Below are positions 49,501 through 60,895 of a stretch of 64,000 nucleotides of DNA, one piece after another; the stretch's first letter is position 1; each line of letters begins with the position of its first letter. The notes under the pieces were generated by a model, which made no database searches, was not told the DNA's origin, and saw only the letters and a list, made by a program, of their open reading frames with translations. The stretch is from Chrysemys picta bellii (Eukaryota > Chordata > Testudines > Emydidae): assembly GCF_011386835.1 (NCBI RefSeq), contig NC_088809.1, positions 1,674,001 through 1,738,000 of the forward strand, read 5' to 3'. Made by a program: the position numbers and the translations under genes.

Positions 49501-52500
49501 AAGGCACAATCCCCATGTGTCCCAAAGCACCCCACTGACACAAAGTGATGTGCTACCAAGTGGTAAAGGGTCACTGCCCAGTGACATGCATTTTGAAGTG
49601 TCCTTATTTATGTTACAAACATTTTAGAGCATCAAAACAAAGAATCAAACTTTTCCCTAGTAAGATCCTTTGTTTGCTTTCTGCATGCCTTAGTTTGGAG
49701 AAGGCAAACAAACTAGTCAGTTCCACTTTAGTTTCTTGTCAGTGTCATTTTCTATCTTCATGCACTAGTACAATACCACAGTGGAATGATGCAACACAAA
49801 GGAAAAAAGCTGATTTACTTTAAAAGCCTTTCTATTGGAACTTCATAAAGTTATGGGAATATCTGTCTTACTTTGTAGGTCTCCGCACCCCATGCTTAAA
49901 ACCCACAGGAGCTACATGTGACCTGAGGAGTCCTTTACAATTATACCCCAACAGTTAAAAACCCTTAACATTAATTCTTGATCCGGAGGGTAGCAACATT
50001 TTTTACTGGGGCTCCTGGTTTTGGCAGCAAAGAGCAATGAGTGCTATGAGAGGATACAAAATAAATTAAGTGAGCTCTGCATTGGATTTTAAAATGAGAC
50101 ATTCAGCAGCCTGTGCCATAGCAAACACTCAATCAGTTGGTATCGTAGTCAGCTCTCCACAGTAAAGCCACTGGCAAGCAGGGTTTCCTAGGAAAGAATG
50201 CTGCAGAATTAGATCAGAGTGAGGGTGGGCTACTTAGACAGTGGTTATGAAAACAGAAGAGTGTCTTTGGATAGATGAAGCCACAATGTGACGTGCACAA
50301 CTACCTGCATTTGGTCCTCACTTTAGCCCAATATGCAGGAAATTCTGTGGTTATGTGAACATGTTAGCAGTCAAGTGGAAATGAATGATCTGCTAAGCCT
50401 GAAATATAAGAACCAACAACAGCCATTTGCATTGTACTAGCACCTTCCATCTGAAGTTCTCAGAGTTTTACAGACATTAATGCATTAATTTGCTGCCCCC
50501 TGAATGGTAGGTCAGTACTGTTCCAATTTTAGCGAGAGAGCCATATAGTGGTTAAATGACTTGCCAAAAGTCATACAGAAAGCCTGGAAGAGATCTGCTG
50601 ATCCCCAATCCCATGTTCGAACCACATGACTATTCTCCCTGAAGCATCAGTGCGGATCTAGGTTCTCTTTTGATGACTGAGGCATGCATACAACCATTCT
50701 GCTGCGCATGACAGTCCGGGGATGCCAGTGTGCTGATGTTTGTTATAAAGATGACGTTCTGCACCACCACTTTAGAACAAGGCAGTAGACTGACGGACTT
50801 TCATGGGTTTAAGGCCATTTGCTTCTTACATTTCCAGGAAAGGGAAGTGAAATTCATTCAAGTCCCCATTCCCAACAGGTGTGAAACAAGTAGATGATGT
50901 TGTCCCTTGCTAGCAGCGTGAACATCTGGCTTTTTGACACCTGGCCACAACACACTGACGTGACCAAAAACACAAAGTAAAACTCCTCAGACTAATTGTT
51001 CATGATACAGAAAAAGGACGTACCCTTTTCCTTTCACCGTGATGTGACTGTATACACACGCTGTTTACACAAGGAACCAAGTACAAATCTGCAGTTAAAT
51101 GCACTTTGAAAACCATTTTTGCATGAACCACTTTGTCTAAGTTTATGTCCAACTGAAAGACTGGCTGTGCTGAGCTGCAAGCAGCCATTTTTATTTTATT
51201 TTTTCTCTTAAGAGGCATCTTGCTACCTGAGTTGGCAGCAGAACTCAATACCAAAACGTGACATTTCCCTCCGCAAACACTCTCCAGGAAGCAGACCTTG
51301 CATGCCAGAAATAAACCCCAAGTCAATTTCTTGGCTGATTTTTAAACTTATGAAAAATAGGAGTATACAATTCAATAGCATTGTAGTGAGCCTTCTGGCA
51401 CAATCAGAATTCAATTCAAGCATAAGAGACTTGTGTTTTTCTTTTTAAAGAACATTACACACATTATATGCAGGGACTAAGTCTTTCTTTAAACTCTGTA
51501 AATCATCATGTAGAATTATGATGCGCTACAAATGCCTATTAATGCAAAGCAACAGGATTGATGTGATTTCAGAACAAAATGGTTCAGTTCTGGGAAATGA
51601 TAGATCAAGCTCAAGGGGCACCGTGGTATGTTACAGTTTTTAGAAGTAGGTCATGTCACCAATACACACCTCATATGCTGCATGAATGAATGAGACCGAA
51701 CATTGGAAAAGAAGCAATGATTTTGTGGAGGGTGGGAGAAGTCACATCCCTCCCTCACTCCATGGACATGCTGTCATATGAACCGACAACAGGGACAGTG
51801 TTGTTGTCATACAAGAATTCATTTCAGAGCAGATAACCTCTGTTACTGGACTACAGCACCCTTCTAAGAGGAAAAAATGAGGAGGTAGGTTAGAGGCATG
51901 CATTCCTGAAATGATGTTTGGAGTTACTGTACCTGTGCCACACCTGTGACAGTTAAAGCTACCCCCTCCGCCGTCTCTACGTCCTCGCACCTGGGCTGTA
52001 ACGTCATTATCTCTAGGGAAATCCTGCCAAAAAACGTAGAACATTTGCACGTTTCCAGGTAACACACTGTCAGCTTTTCCCCTCTACCTCCTGCCCCAGG
52101 CTACCTGCCACACTTCTTACAGGTAATGTAAAGGATGCTGTCCAGTGACTCGGTTCATAATTAGAGAGGTCATTTCAGCCAAGGAAGTAAGATTTTCAAA
52201 TAACGCTTAGACATTTTCTAAACAGAGAAAGGCCTGGAAGCCAGACTGAACAAGATATTGTGACCCCTTCCCTTTTATTGAGCTCACTAGCAGGTTATAG
52301 GCTAACCCCCAAAGGCCCCTCTATCTGAAAGTTTGGATATTATAAATTGCCCAATAAAAAGGCAGCATATGATCTGCTTGGTCAGTGTCACTAGTTTTAA
52401 AAGTACAGTATCAGATTGAGAACGCCCAGCCAGATTTCATCTCTCTAACTGGAGTAGCGACACAGATACCACAAGACCTGTGCAGACCCCATAGGCTCAG

Positions 52501-55500
52501 ACATTCATCAAGTAGTACTCTAGGAGAAGAGTCACAAGTACATTTTGAAGACATCCTGGCCTATAGCCATCCTTCCCAGTCTCACTGTCCAGGCCAGGAG
52601 TTGATTTTTGAAATAGCTAATGTCCCGGCAATCAGGATATGAAACCCAGGACTGAGCACCGCCCCACTTTGGGTGTGAGAGTCTGGTAATTCTAATCCAC
52701 ATGTAGGTTGTTGCTTCAGGGCAGCTCCAGGCATCCAACCAGTCTCCTATTTCCTCAGGGACCCAAAGCTTATGGAAATGGAGAGCCTGGGCCCTCTAGG
52801 GCCACGACTACTCTTCAATATCAGCCAAACAAACAGGAACTTTAAGCTATTGGGTTGTATCAATCTGCTCCTTTTTCCTCTTCATTCCTTGCTAGTTAGG
52901 ACCAAAGTACATTGGCAGAGCTGTGTGTGTAGGAGGGTGAGGGTCAGGGATTGGAAGAACAGAGGATGCTGCCTGTCTGGAGTTAGACAGAACCACAGAG
53001 CTGCGTGCGTGCCCCAGACCCCTATTTAGATACATAGAATACAAGGGACTGGAATTTTGAACCAGTTCTAGGAGAGTAAGTATGACTTGGCTAGCAGCCA
53101 CGACAAACCAGCTCTGAATCAAATCAAAGAGGCACAGGTCAGAGGGTTTATGTCAGCGAACATCAGTTCACAGGCATGAGATATGAGTAGGCCGCAGTAT
53201 CCATGAATAGGCCACTTTACCATTCTGTGAAGTCATTCAAATGTACTGCAGTGAGTCTGCGCTCTGCAATCACCCTAATTAAACTGGCATGCAGGCATGG
53301 GAGCCGATTACCCAGATCCTGCTGTACAGTGCATACAACTGGGTATCACTGCCACATGAGTTTATAGCGATGACTGTATTTGACAGTTAGTACAGGGCTG
53401 GAGTTGTGTTGGGGAACACTTAATTGTCCTAGCTACGCTACGAACTAGAACAAATACGGTAATGAGTCCTCAATTCTGCTGTAGCATACCCGAGCTCTTG
53501 GAGCAGACCAAGATTCAGCCCAGCGGAAGGAAACTCCCACTGATAAATTATAAGCACCTACATCGATGCTTTGGGCGCCGTACAAACATCAGTCAAATGT
53601 GAAGCAAAATAAGATGGACTCTTTCCCCATACTGTGCTTTTAAAACACAACAACGTTCAAGATGGGCGTTACCGCCATGTGGGAAATAGAAGGACTTGGT
53701 TTAATCTCACAGCACAAGTTTGGGAACAAGTCAATGAGCCAGTCACATTAGGAATTTTCCACACACAGGCTTTAAATTGAACAACAAAAACCCTACATCA
53801 CAATTTGCCCCTCCCATCTCAAATAAGCCTGAACTTGGTTTGGTTTGCGATTATTGGATGCTCTTGTGTTCTCCCATGGCACACGACGAGGACAGTGTCC
53901 CCAAAGGAAAGAGGGAATGTCTGCAGCATTATTGAAAGAAGCCATCCTGGCCCTGAATTTGGAATACGTCAGTAGCATCTCTCTACATTACCTACAGAGC
54001 TATGGAGTGCACCAGAAGGCAAACACCAGAGAAGGGGGCAAAGAGGAGGGTGTTGAGATCTAGTTGTTGTCCCACTAGAGGAAAAGTTAGTGTTTCTGTT
54101 ATCCTGCTGCTGCTGTTGCACAAAATGGAAGGGAGAGAAGAAGGTTAGACACAATGTTAGGAAGCTGGTGGGTTATTACCTGTGCAACCCCTGTTACGTA
54201 CAGTGGGACCCCCTCCGACGTCTCAATATTCTCACAGCGACAGAGGATGGTCATAACCTCCAAAGACAGTCTGAGCAGCGATAAATAAGGGTAGGACAGC
54301 AAATACACAAAGCAGTTACCAGAGAATAATAGACACAACGCAAAGGACAGACGGGACTTTCAGGTTTTCATTTTCCCCTATCACTTTCCATGTCTCCCGC
54401 TGCCCACTCCTGAGTCCCTAACACAGCTGCGCAGATTTCCATTAGACAAACCCCAGCCTCTCTCTGCCTGGGGGAGTGGGAGTTGCCACTGCCTCGTAGC
54501 TTTATTTAGATTGTATAAATGCAGTATGGTTTGATCTGTAATTCTGGCTGTGAACCATGTATTTAGATATTCTGCAAAACAAAAGCTTCCTGCCACCTGG
54601 ACATTGCTGCTACAGCTGTTTAGGAATTTTCTGTCAGTGCCTTTTTGCAAAATCAATTTTTTTCAGGGAATTTTCAATTTTGCCAAAAAAAAAAAAAAAT
54701 TAAATTTCCCACTGGGAACATGAAGTGACAGTCCCCACCTGGAAGGCTCTTGTCAGTTTCATTTTCTGCCTGCCAGGCCTGCCGCCAATGTGCTGAAACA
54801 TTCCATTCCAGGCCTCCATATTTGAAAAGTCAGAATTTCTGTCCACAGAATATTTCCAAGGCTGTTAATTTTTGTCCTGAATCGGACTGAAATGTTTTAT
54901 GAAACCTCAAAATTTTCTATGGGATGGACATTTTGTTTTCTGACCAGCACTAATTATTACTCCATTTTCCCAGTTCAGAACCACCAGGGATTCCCTCCGA
55001 CAACTGAGCAATAACTGCAGCTGTTCTGGCTTTACCTTCTGACTGGTCCTCCTGTGGAGATTTTCTAGTTCAAGAGAAGAAACGTCTCATTCCCTCAGGC
55101 AAATGTGAATGCAGGAAGCTTCATTACTTACACTGTGCTTAGAGTTACTCAGGAGGTCATCGGCTCTTGGAATAAGAATCAAATCCTCCACTCAGGACCT
55201 GGCATGCCTGGTAAGGTGCCTCTGAGCTCTCTAGAATGTGTGTAATTAAAGCTATGTCTACATTGCACAGCTGTAAGGTACGCAGTGTAGCTGCTCTGTT
55301 GCCAGGAGAGAGCTCTCCTGCCAACAAAATAAAACCACCCCCAACGAGGGGCGGTAGCTTTGTTGGCGGGAGCACTGTTCATCGGGCAGGGGTGTGTTTT
55401 TTTCAAACCCTTGACGGACAAAGATTTCACTGATGAAAGTGCAGTGTTGACATAGCCCAAGCCTATGCACCTCATGTAACGAACAACCTGGTAACCCAGA

Positions 55501-58500
55501 CTTTTTTGAAGTAAAAGATTATATCGTGGCAACACCTAAAGGCCCCATTGTACTAACTAGTGTACAAACATTTACTAAATTACAATCTCTCCCTGCCCTC
55601 GAGCCCACCCCACATTTTAACTCTTTAGACAAATCCTCAGGCCCCTTGAATAAGTTCATTCCTTCTGCAAATGATGTGTCAGAGCCTCTCTTTGGGGTTT
55701 CCCAAGAAACTCAAAAAGGGAACCATTTAAACACAAAGGACAGGAGCCATCTGTTCAAACAGTAACTCCTCTCAATGCTCACGTGGTATCAGACTTCTGA
55801 AGCGGTGTTGGGGAAAAGCCTGACACCACTGAAAACACCCCGTACCAAAAGCATCAGTTCTCCCGTGCTGCACACCAGAGCTGGGCTTTTCTTCACTCTC
55901 CCAACTGACCCGAGTGCTACTAGAAAGTCTGTTAAGACGGCAAGCATTAGTGGACAGCCTTCACATGCAGTCGGAGTGCTATAGTGCCCTGGCACTGTAA
56001 CAACCTAGTGTGGCAGCCACCACAAGAGAGTCCTGTACAGGTGGTGTCAATCATTTGCAAACAGCATCAGATGAGTGCTTGCTGTGCCCACAAGCGACCT
56101 GAGCCGGTGGGTTTCCCGAAGCGGACAGCTAAGACAATGTGTCATTTCTGTTACGCTGGAGGTGCACAGTAAGGACAGCAACATGCTAACTACATCGGAC
56201 AGTGGCAAAACATCGAACGAGAGAACAAGTGAGGAGGCCGGCCAGCCAGCGCAGGTTAACTAGAACCATTTGGCCTTCACTCTTATTGCAAAACCAAAAA
56301 GTCTCGTCTTTCTCCTTTTCCCTATTAATTCTTATAAGTGTGAAGGAACCCCACACAGGCCAGTTGGGTGTTACGACTGTTACTTATTGTGACATTCCCA
56401 CGGACCTGCAGACTGAGCAGTTACATTAGGACAACAGCAGCACTATCACAGCATGTTAGTTCAAAGACTGAAGCAATAATAAACAGCAAGCAAAACGCAT
56501 GGCTGGGAATGGGGAGAGAAAGGAAATCCCTTGGTTTTAAACAGAAATTTGGGCCCAATCCCAAAGTAACGGTTAGGTTTTGAAACTACGCAGGGCTGCA
56601 GACCTTTAGGAAAATAGACTTGAGTAAGAGGAGACGGAAATTGCTCCTCACTCCATCCCTCCCCCGTATGTTCAGTGCCACCGGCAAATCACCAGCACCC
56701 TTATCAAAAAGGCTGGCTTGGCAAGGACAGTCAGACACACGGCTCTCCCAACAGAGCTTCTACACTTACTGATAGACAAACCAAACTGGCCCCAAAGGAA
56801 AACCAGCCCCCACTACACAGCACCTCTATTACAGCCTCTTAGCAAAGCAGCAGCTGTGTCCCTGTCACTGCATTTCGCCTCCCAGCAAGGGGAATAGCAA
56901 CTGAAAGTGCTTGAGTTCCCCCAAACTGACTGATTTTAGCAATGTGGAAAGAAAAATAAATTCAGTAACATTAAACATAGACACGGCCCCTCAATTTGGT
57001 TTGATTTTGAGGTATCTGGAAAAAATAAAATAAATGTTAAGGGGGAGACACACAATATCTGCCTGAAGAATACTTCAGCTGAAAGTAGACTCTCTCTATC
57101 ATTCGCCATGGTATCTGGGCATCTCTGCGCAAATAATCTACACAGAGAACGCAGCCAGAGCCAGATTGTCCTGAGACTACCAGGTTATGTGGGTCCTAGT
57201 GTTAGGATAGAGATATTCAGGCCTGTCTGTAAAGTCCTGTACTTTAAGAATGTAGGTGTATTCTTATCACTTAGCTAGTTATAGAGGTATAAAAGAAAGA
57301 ATCAAAATCACTTTCTGTATGTGTAAGGGCCTTCTCGTACTGTGACAGTCTGAGGCCTGGTTCTTAGGCTAAGGCCTTCGGCTAAGCAGCAGAGGCAGCC
57401 ATAAACTGGGAAATGTACGGTCACATCCTCACATTCCAAACTAGTCACATGGAAATAAGGTGCTATTGGGCTGTTAGGAATACAATCCTGTCCTGATATT
57501 CCTATCACCTCCAGAGAAAGGGAAGAGCCTAGAAGATGGAAAAGGAAACTTAGTTTGATAGCATCATGTCTGGCAAGAACTCACTTATCAATAGCTGGGA
57601 TGTGAAATCCTCATTTCTGTATTGTTCCATCACTGTAGTCTTCACTTCCCTATTGTTTGTCTGTATAATCTCTCTCTGGTTCTGTGATTGTTTCTGTTTG
57701 CTGTATAATTTTTGTTGGGTGTAAACCAATTAAGGTGGTGGAATATAATTGGTTAAATAACCGTGTTACAATGTGCCAGGATTGGTTAGTTACATTTCAG
57801 TAAAATGATGGGTTAAGCTATAGCTAAGCAGAACTCAAGTTTTACTATCTAGTCTGCAGTCAATCAGGAAGCAAGGGGGGAATGGGAACAGGGGTGGGGG
57901 AATTGGAATCATGTTTTGCTAAGGGGGGGAAATGGGGGCAGGGACACAGGCAAGGCTCTGTGGTGTCAGAGCTGGGAAGGGGGACACTGAGGAAGGAAAC
58001 TGGAATCATGCTTGCTGGAAGTTCACCCCAATAAACATCGAATGATTTGCGCCTTTGGACTTTGGGTATCGTTGCTCTCTGTTCCTGCGAGAAGGACCAG
58101 GGAAGTGCGAGGGTGAAGGAACAAGCCCCCTAACACCTATTTTGAATAGGACGACATTACTAGATGGTACATTTGAAACAGCAGGAAATATTTCCTGAAG
58201 TATCACAAAGACCAGCTGCAGGATGTTCAGAGGCTGAATCCACAGCTGGATTTAGAGGGCTGTGCAGGTGTTAGCGGCCCTAAAAGGCCATCACTAAATG
58301 ACTGTAATTAGATCTCATGCTTCAGGACATTCCTCAGGGGCCAAAAAGAATCTTCCGCTCCTTCCCATCGCTCCATCTACTACAACACTGCACAACTGTT
58401 TAGAGGCATTGTGTGTGGGGGGGGGGGGTGGAGCTTTCCTTTGAAACACCACGGCTGGAGGCAGGGTACTGGGCTTGACGGGGACCAACGGTTTGATCTT

Positions 58501-58675
58501 GTTTGGCCAATTCTATGTTCCTAAAGGTACTGCTGGCAGCCTGAAGGTTTACCGACTCAAAAGACACAAGCAAGAGGAGAGAGGTCTCCTTACCTTTGTG
58601 TGTCAGAAATGCACCACCAAGCCCAGGCCCAGCCTCCGAACACATACTGCTTTAGATCGGAGCCACAGCAGCCAC
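40517..58675 (-). CDS. FLOT2: FLOT2, flotillin-2 (reggie-1), exons 2-11; first coding exon lies beyond the window
   Basis: Flotillin-2 is an SPFH/prohibitin-domain raft scaffold on the cytoplasmic face of plasma and endosomal membranes, oligomerising with flotillin-1. Exons in transcription order: 58675-58594, 52023-51933 (or 54270-54180), 45080-44957, 44576-44458, 43919-43806, 43695-43576, 42122-41908, 41700-41517, 41155-41006 and 40555-40517. All have GT-AG borders and matching phases. They sum to 1238 nt. Adding the 49 nt expected for exon 1 gives 428 aa, the human length. Visible are the palmitoylatable Cys19 and Cys20, the Trp-rich stretch at 32-37, the SPFH domain to about residue 190, the Glu/Ala-rich coiled coil and the C-terminus [18 protein letters not shown]. 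The N-myristoylation glycine is in the missing exon. Confidence 0.95.
46396..46410 (+). repeat. poly-G tract
   Basis: 15 consecutive G in FLOT2 intron 3. Confidence 0.85.
47740..48275 (-). mobile_element. CR1 LINE 3'-end fragment in FLOT2 intron 3
   Basis: 48274-48038 on the minus strand encodes the [18 protein letters not shown] end of a CR1 reverse transcriptase. The usual 3' tail follows down to about 47790. A short plus-oriented CR1-like piece (INDLEKR) lies at about 47727-47760, so more than one fragment is joined here. Confidence 0.75.
50440..50640. repeat. old L2/MIR-like repeat in FLOT2 intron 3
   Basis: GGTTAAATGACTTGCC and the adjoining GTCATACAG, then a GTTCGAACC-like block, resemble the conserved end of L2/MIR-type repeats. 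Confidence 0.4.
51933..52023 (-). CDS. FLOT2: FLOT2 exon 3, canonical version (3a)
   Basis: This 91-nt exon completes Arg44 and encodes residues 45-74, [12 protein letters not shown] to TGVAQ, identical to the human protein as I recall it. The acceptor is TTTTTTGGCAG and the donor is ACAG|GTACAG. It enters with one nucleotide completing a codon and leaves in phase 0, exactly like its alternative copy at 54180-54270. Confidence 0.93.
54180..54270 (-). CDS. FLOT2: FLOT2 exon 3, diverged alternative version (3b)
   Basis: This second 91-nt exon has the same phase as exon 3a, with acceptor GCTGCTCAG and donor CACAG|GTAATA. It encodes 30 residues starting [12 protein letters not shown] and ending YVTGVAQ, 20 of 30 identical to exon 3a. 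Two non-multiples of three cannot both be included without a frameshift, so the pair must be mutually exclusive. Synonymous sites differ widely while the protein stays intact, which points to an old duplication under selection. The change Pro54 to Cys adds a cysteine near the membrane face of the SPFH domain. Confidence 0.88.
55251..55456. mobile_element. MITE with GCTATGTCTACA termini
   Basis: The left end GCTATGTCTACATTGCAC and the right end GTGCAGTGTTGACATAGC are inverted complements with few mismatches. The unit is about 206 bp and resembles a common sauropsid DNA-transposon remnant. Superfamily not determined. Confidence 0.65.
57200..58135 (+). mobile_element. solo LTR of an endogenous-retrovirus-like element
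   Basis: The 936-bp segment starts TGTTAGG and ends CCTAACA. The flanks CCTAG (57195-57199) and CCTAT (58136-58140) match at 4 of 5. AATAAA at 58030-58035 sits about 100 bp before the end, as expected for an LTR R-U5 boundary. No internal coding region is seen. Confidence 0.75.
58594..58675 (-). CDS. FLOT2: FLOT2 exon 2
   Basis: This exon encodes residues 17-44, [20 protein letters not shown] onward, including Cys19 and Cys20, which are palmitoylation sites in mammalian flotillin-2. The acceptor is TGTGCTGCAG and the donor is AAAG|GTAAGG. Upstream sequence to the window edge at 64000 is intron 1; no ATG exon encoding MGNCHTVGPN was found there. Confidence 0.95.
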
Positions 58676-59152
58676 CTGCAGCACAAGCAGAAAGCACAAG
58701 TAGGTTATAGTTACACACCCAGCGCCATTCCCCTGGGCAAGCGACAAATAAAAACTTGCTTCCAAAGAGCTCTCCACTCAACGCTGAGCCCCGGTAGCGC
58801 CCCCAAGCTTGCAGAAAATGCATGCGCAATTCCTGGGAAAGCAAAGGCAGAGAGCAGCTCCCGGACAAACAGCAGCTTCTGGAATACTGGCCTTTCTACC
58901 TCCAGAGGCTGAAGAACATGGCTGAGGAAATTAATTCTGCTGGTTTTCCCCAATCTTCCTGAAACCACAGTGATGTACTGACACAACAGGCGACCGATGC
59001 AATGGTAGAGGCGAGCTAAATGCATGCTAATCCACAGGACAGAGCACATGAAGAACATCTTTCCTGAAGCCCCCCTATATATTGCTCTCCTCACCATTGA
59101 GGTTGCTGTACATTCAGTGCTGACCCAACTACCATATTTGCAAGAGTTAGGC

Positions 59153-59803
59153 TAGGGGTGGGCAAAATATGGCCCGGGGGCCGCATCCAGCCCTTCAGAT
59201 GTTTTAATCCAGCCCTCTCCCACCGGGGAAAGGGGTCAGGGTTTGGCCCCATTCCACGCAGCTCCTGAAAGCAGCGGCATGCCCCCCTCTGACTCCTACG
59301 CAAAGGGGCAGCTAGGGGGCTCCACATACTGCTCCCGCAGCTCCCATTACCCGGGAACCATGGCCAATGGAAGCTGCAGGGGCGGCACCTGCGGATGGGG
59401 CAACGCGCAGAGCCGCCTGGCCATGCCTCTGTGTAGGAGGCAGAGGGGGGACATGCCGCTGCTTTCGGGAGCTGCTTGAGGTAAGCGCTGACCGGAGCCT
59501 GCACCCCGTCCCACTCCCTGGCTCCTGCACCCTCTCCCACCCTCCAAACCTCTCGGTCCTAGCCCAGATCCCCCTCCTACACCCCCAACCCCACCCCCAG
59601 CCGGAGCCCTCACCCCCCCCAACCCCTTGCCTGGAGCCCCCTCCTGGACCCTGAACTCCTCATTTCTGGCCCCACCCTAAAGCCTGCACCCCCAGCTGGA
59701 GCCCTCCCACACACCAACCCCCAATTTCATGAGCATTCATGGCCTGCCATACAATTTCCATACCCAGATGTGGCCCTCGGGCCAAAAAGTTTGCCCACCC
59801 CTG
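59153..59803. mobile_element. non-autonomous hAT element in FLOT2 intron 1
   Basis: The termini AGGGGTGGGCAAA and TTTGCCCACCCCT are inverted repeats. Flanks AGTTAGGC (59145-59152) and AGTTAGAC (59804-59811) agree at 7 of 8 positions, a hAT-sized duplication. The 651-bp interior is GC-rich with C-rich tracts; its open frames are not transposase. Confidence 0.85.
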
Positions 59804-60654
59804 AGTTAGACTGTAATGCCTTAGCACTTGTATTACAGCAATGGGTGCTAGAGAAAACCCCTCAGAGGGATTTTCAGGGCAGGTCCTGTAAAAAGCCACA
59901 TATATTTGCAGTACTAAATAAAAATTAAAAATCCTTTCCAAGATACGGGGGACGAAGAAATCCTGCCAGGGCCTAGAGTGGGTTAGCTGGATACCGTTTC
60001 CTGTACAGAACCACAGATAATATTTACAGTAAATATGATGTGAACTCCTTCTCTATGTAGAATCAGGAAGCTAGTGCCCTCTTCCCTCTGCTCAAATCTC
60101 TTTTCACAAGGTTATTTTCTGAAGGCAACTTTTCGATATAAATCCTATTAAATGTACTACAAAATGTTTGTTGTTTGCCATATTGAAATCCAACAGGCAG
60201 AAGGTGCCTGTGTTTCAAAAGCAGGGTAATTTATTATAACAACCGAGGCTTCTTTTCACAGACACAGACAGTGTTATCTCAAAAGCACCTTATGCTTCAG
60301 GCGTCTTCTAAAACAACAGCTTAAAAAAACAAGCTGAAAAGTTGGATTCTTGCAGGGGGAATACCCCAAGCTGTGGACAATACCGTCTGCTTTTAGCTCA
60401 GGAATATTAGGACATCCCAGGCTTTGAAGGTACAACACAGACTCAATTGCTTGCAAGTTGCTTAACTTTGTGTTTTTCCCAGTAACTCTTTTTTGCCATG
60501 CCCGGGTTTAAGACCTGAAACCAATGAGCTTAAGAGCCACTAGCTTAGATTTTTGTTTTGATCACTACTTGTACATGCATTTTTCTCCCACCTCCAAGAC
60601 AACAGCTTGCATGACCGCTGGAAGACTATTCCTCCGAATCGGGGGGAAGACTTT

Positions 60655-60895
60655 AGGCCTGATCTGCACTTAATTAGATCAACCCCAGTTACCTCACTTG
60701 GGGCTGTGAAAAATTGTGTATCCTGAGTGCCGCAGTTAGTTTAACCTAACCACCCATGAAAAGGCAGCTAGGTTAATGAAAGAATTCTTCTGTCGACCTA
60801 GCTACTGGCTTTGCGAGAGAGGGATTAGAAAAACCCCTGCTATGGAAGTAGGGAGTGTCCATGCTGTGCCGCTGTAGCGAAGACAAGCCCTCAGA
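60655..60895. mobile_element. diverged MITE-like repeat
   Basis: The segment shares the theme of the 55.25-kb element: a CTGATCTGCACTTA-type left end, an internal GTCGACCTAGCTAC block and a right end with GCCGCTGTAGCG. It is older and its termini are degraded. Confidence 0.45.

Larger units (their letters stand above)
45081..51932 (-). other. FLOT2: FLOT2 intron 3
   Basis: It holds a CR1 fragment (47.7-48.3 kb), an L2/MIR-like remnant and a poly-G tract. Around 46.4-47.3 kb the sequence has an LTR-like look, with an AATAAA at about 47.04 kb, but no paired ends were found. No other exon recognised. Confidence 0.6.
52024..58593 (-). other. FLOT2: FLOT2 intron 2 (contains alternative exon 3b)
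   Basis: It holds exon 3b, one MITE and one solo LTR. No other coding exon recognised. Confidence 0.6.

Noticed and set aside
51742..52065. 107-codon minus-strand ORF over FLOT2 exon 3a
   Set aside because: It reads the exon in the wrong frame; the correct frame gives flotillin residues 45-74.
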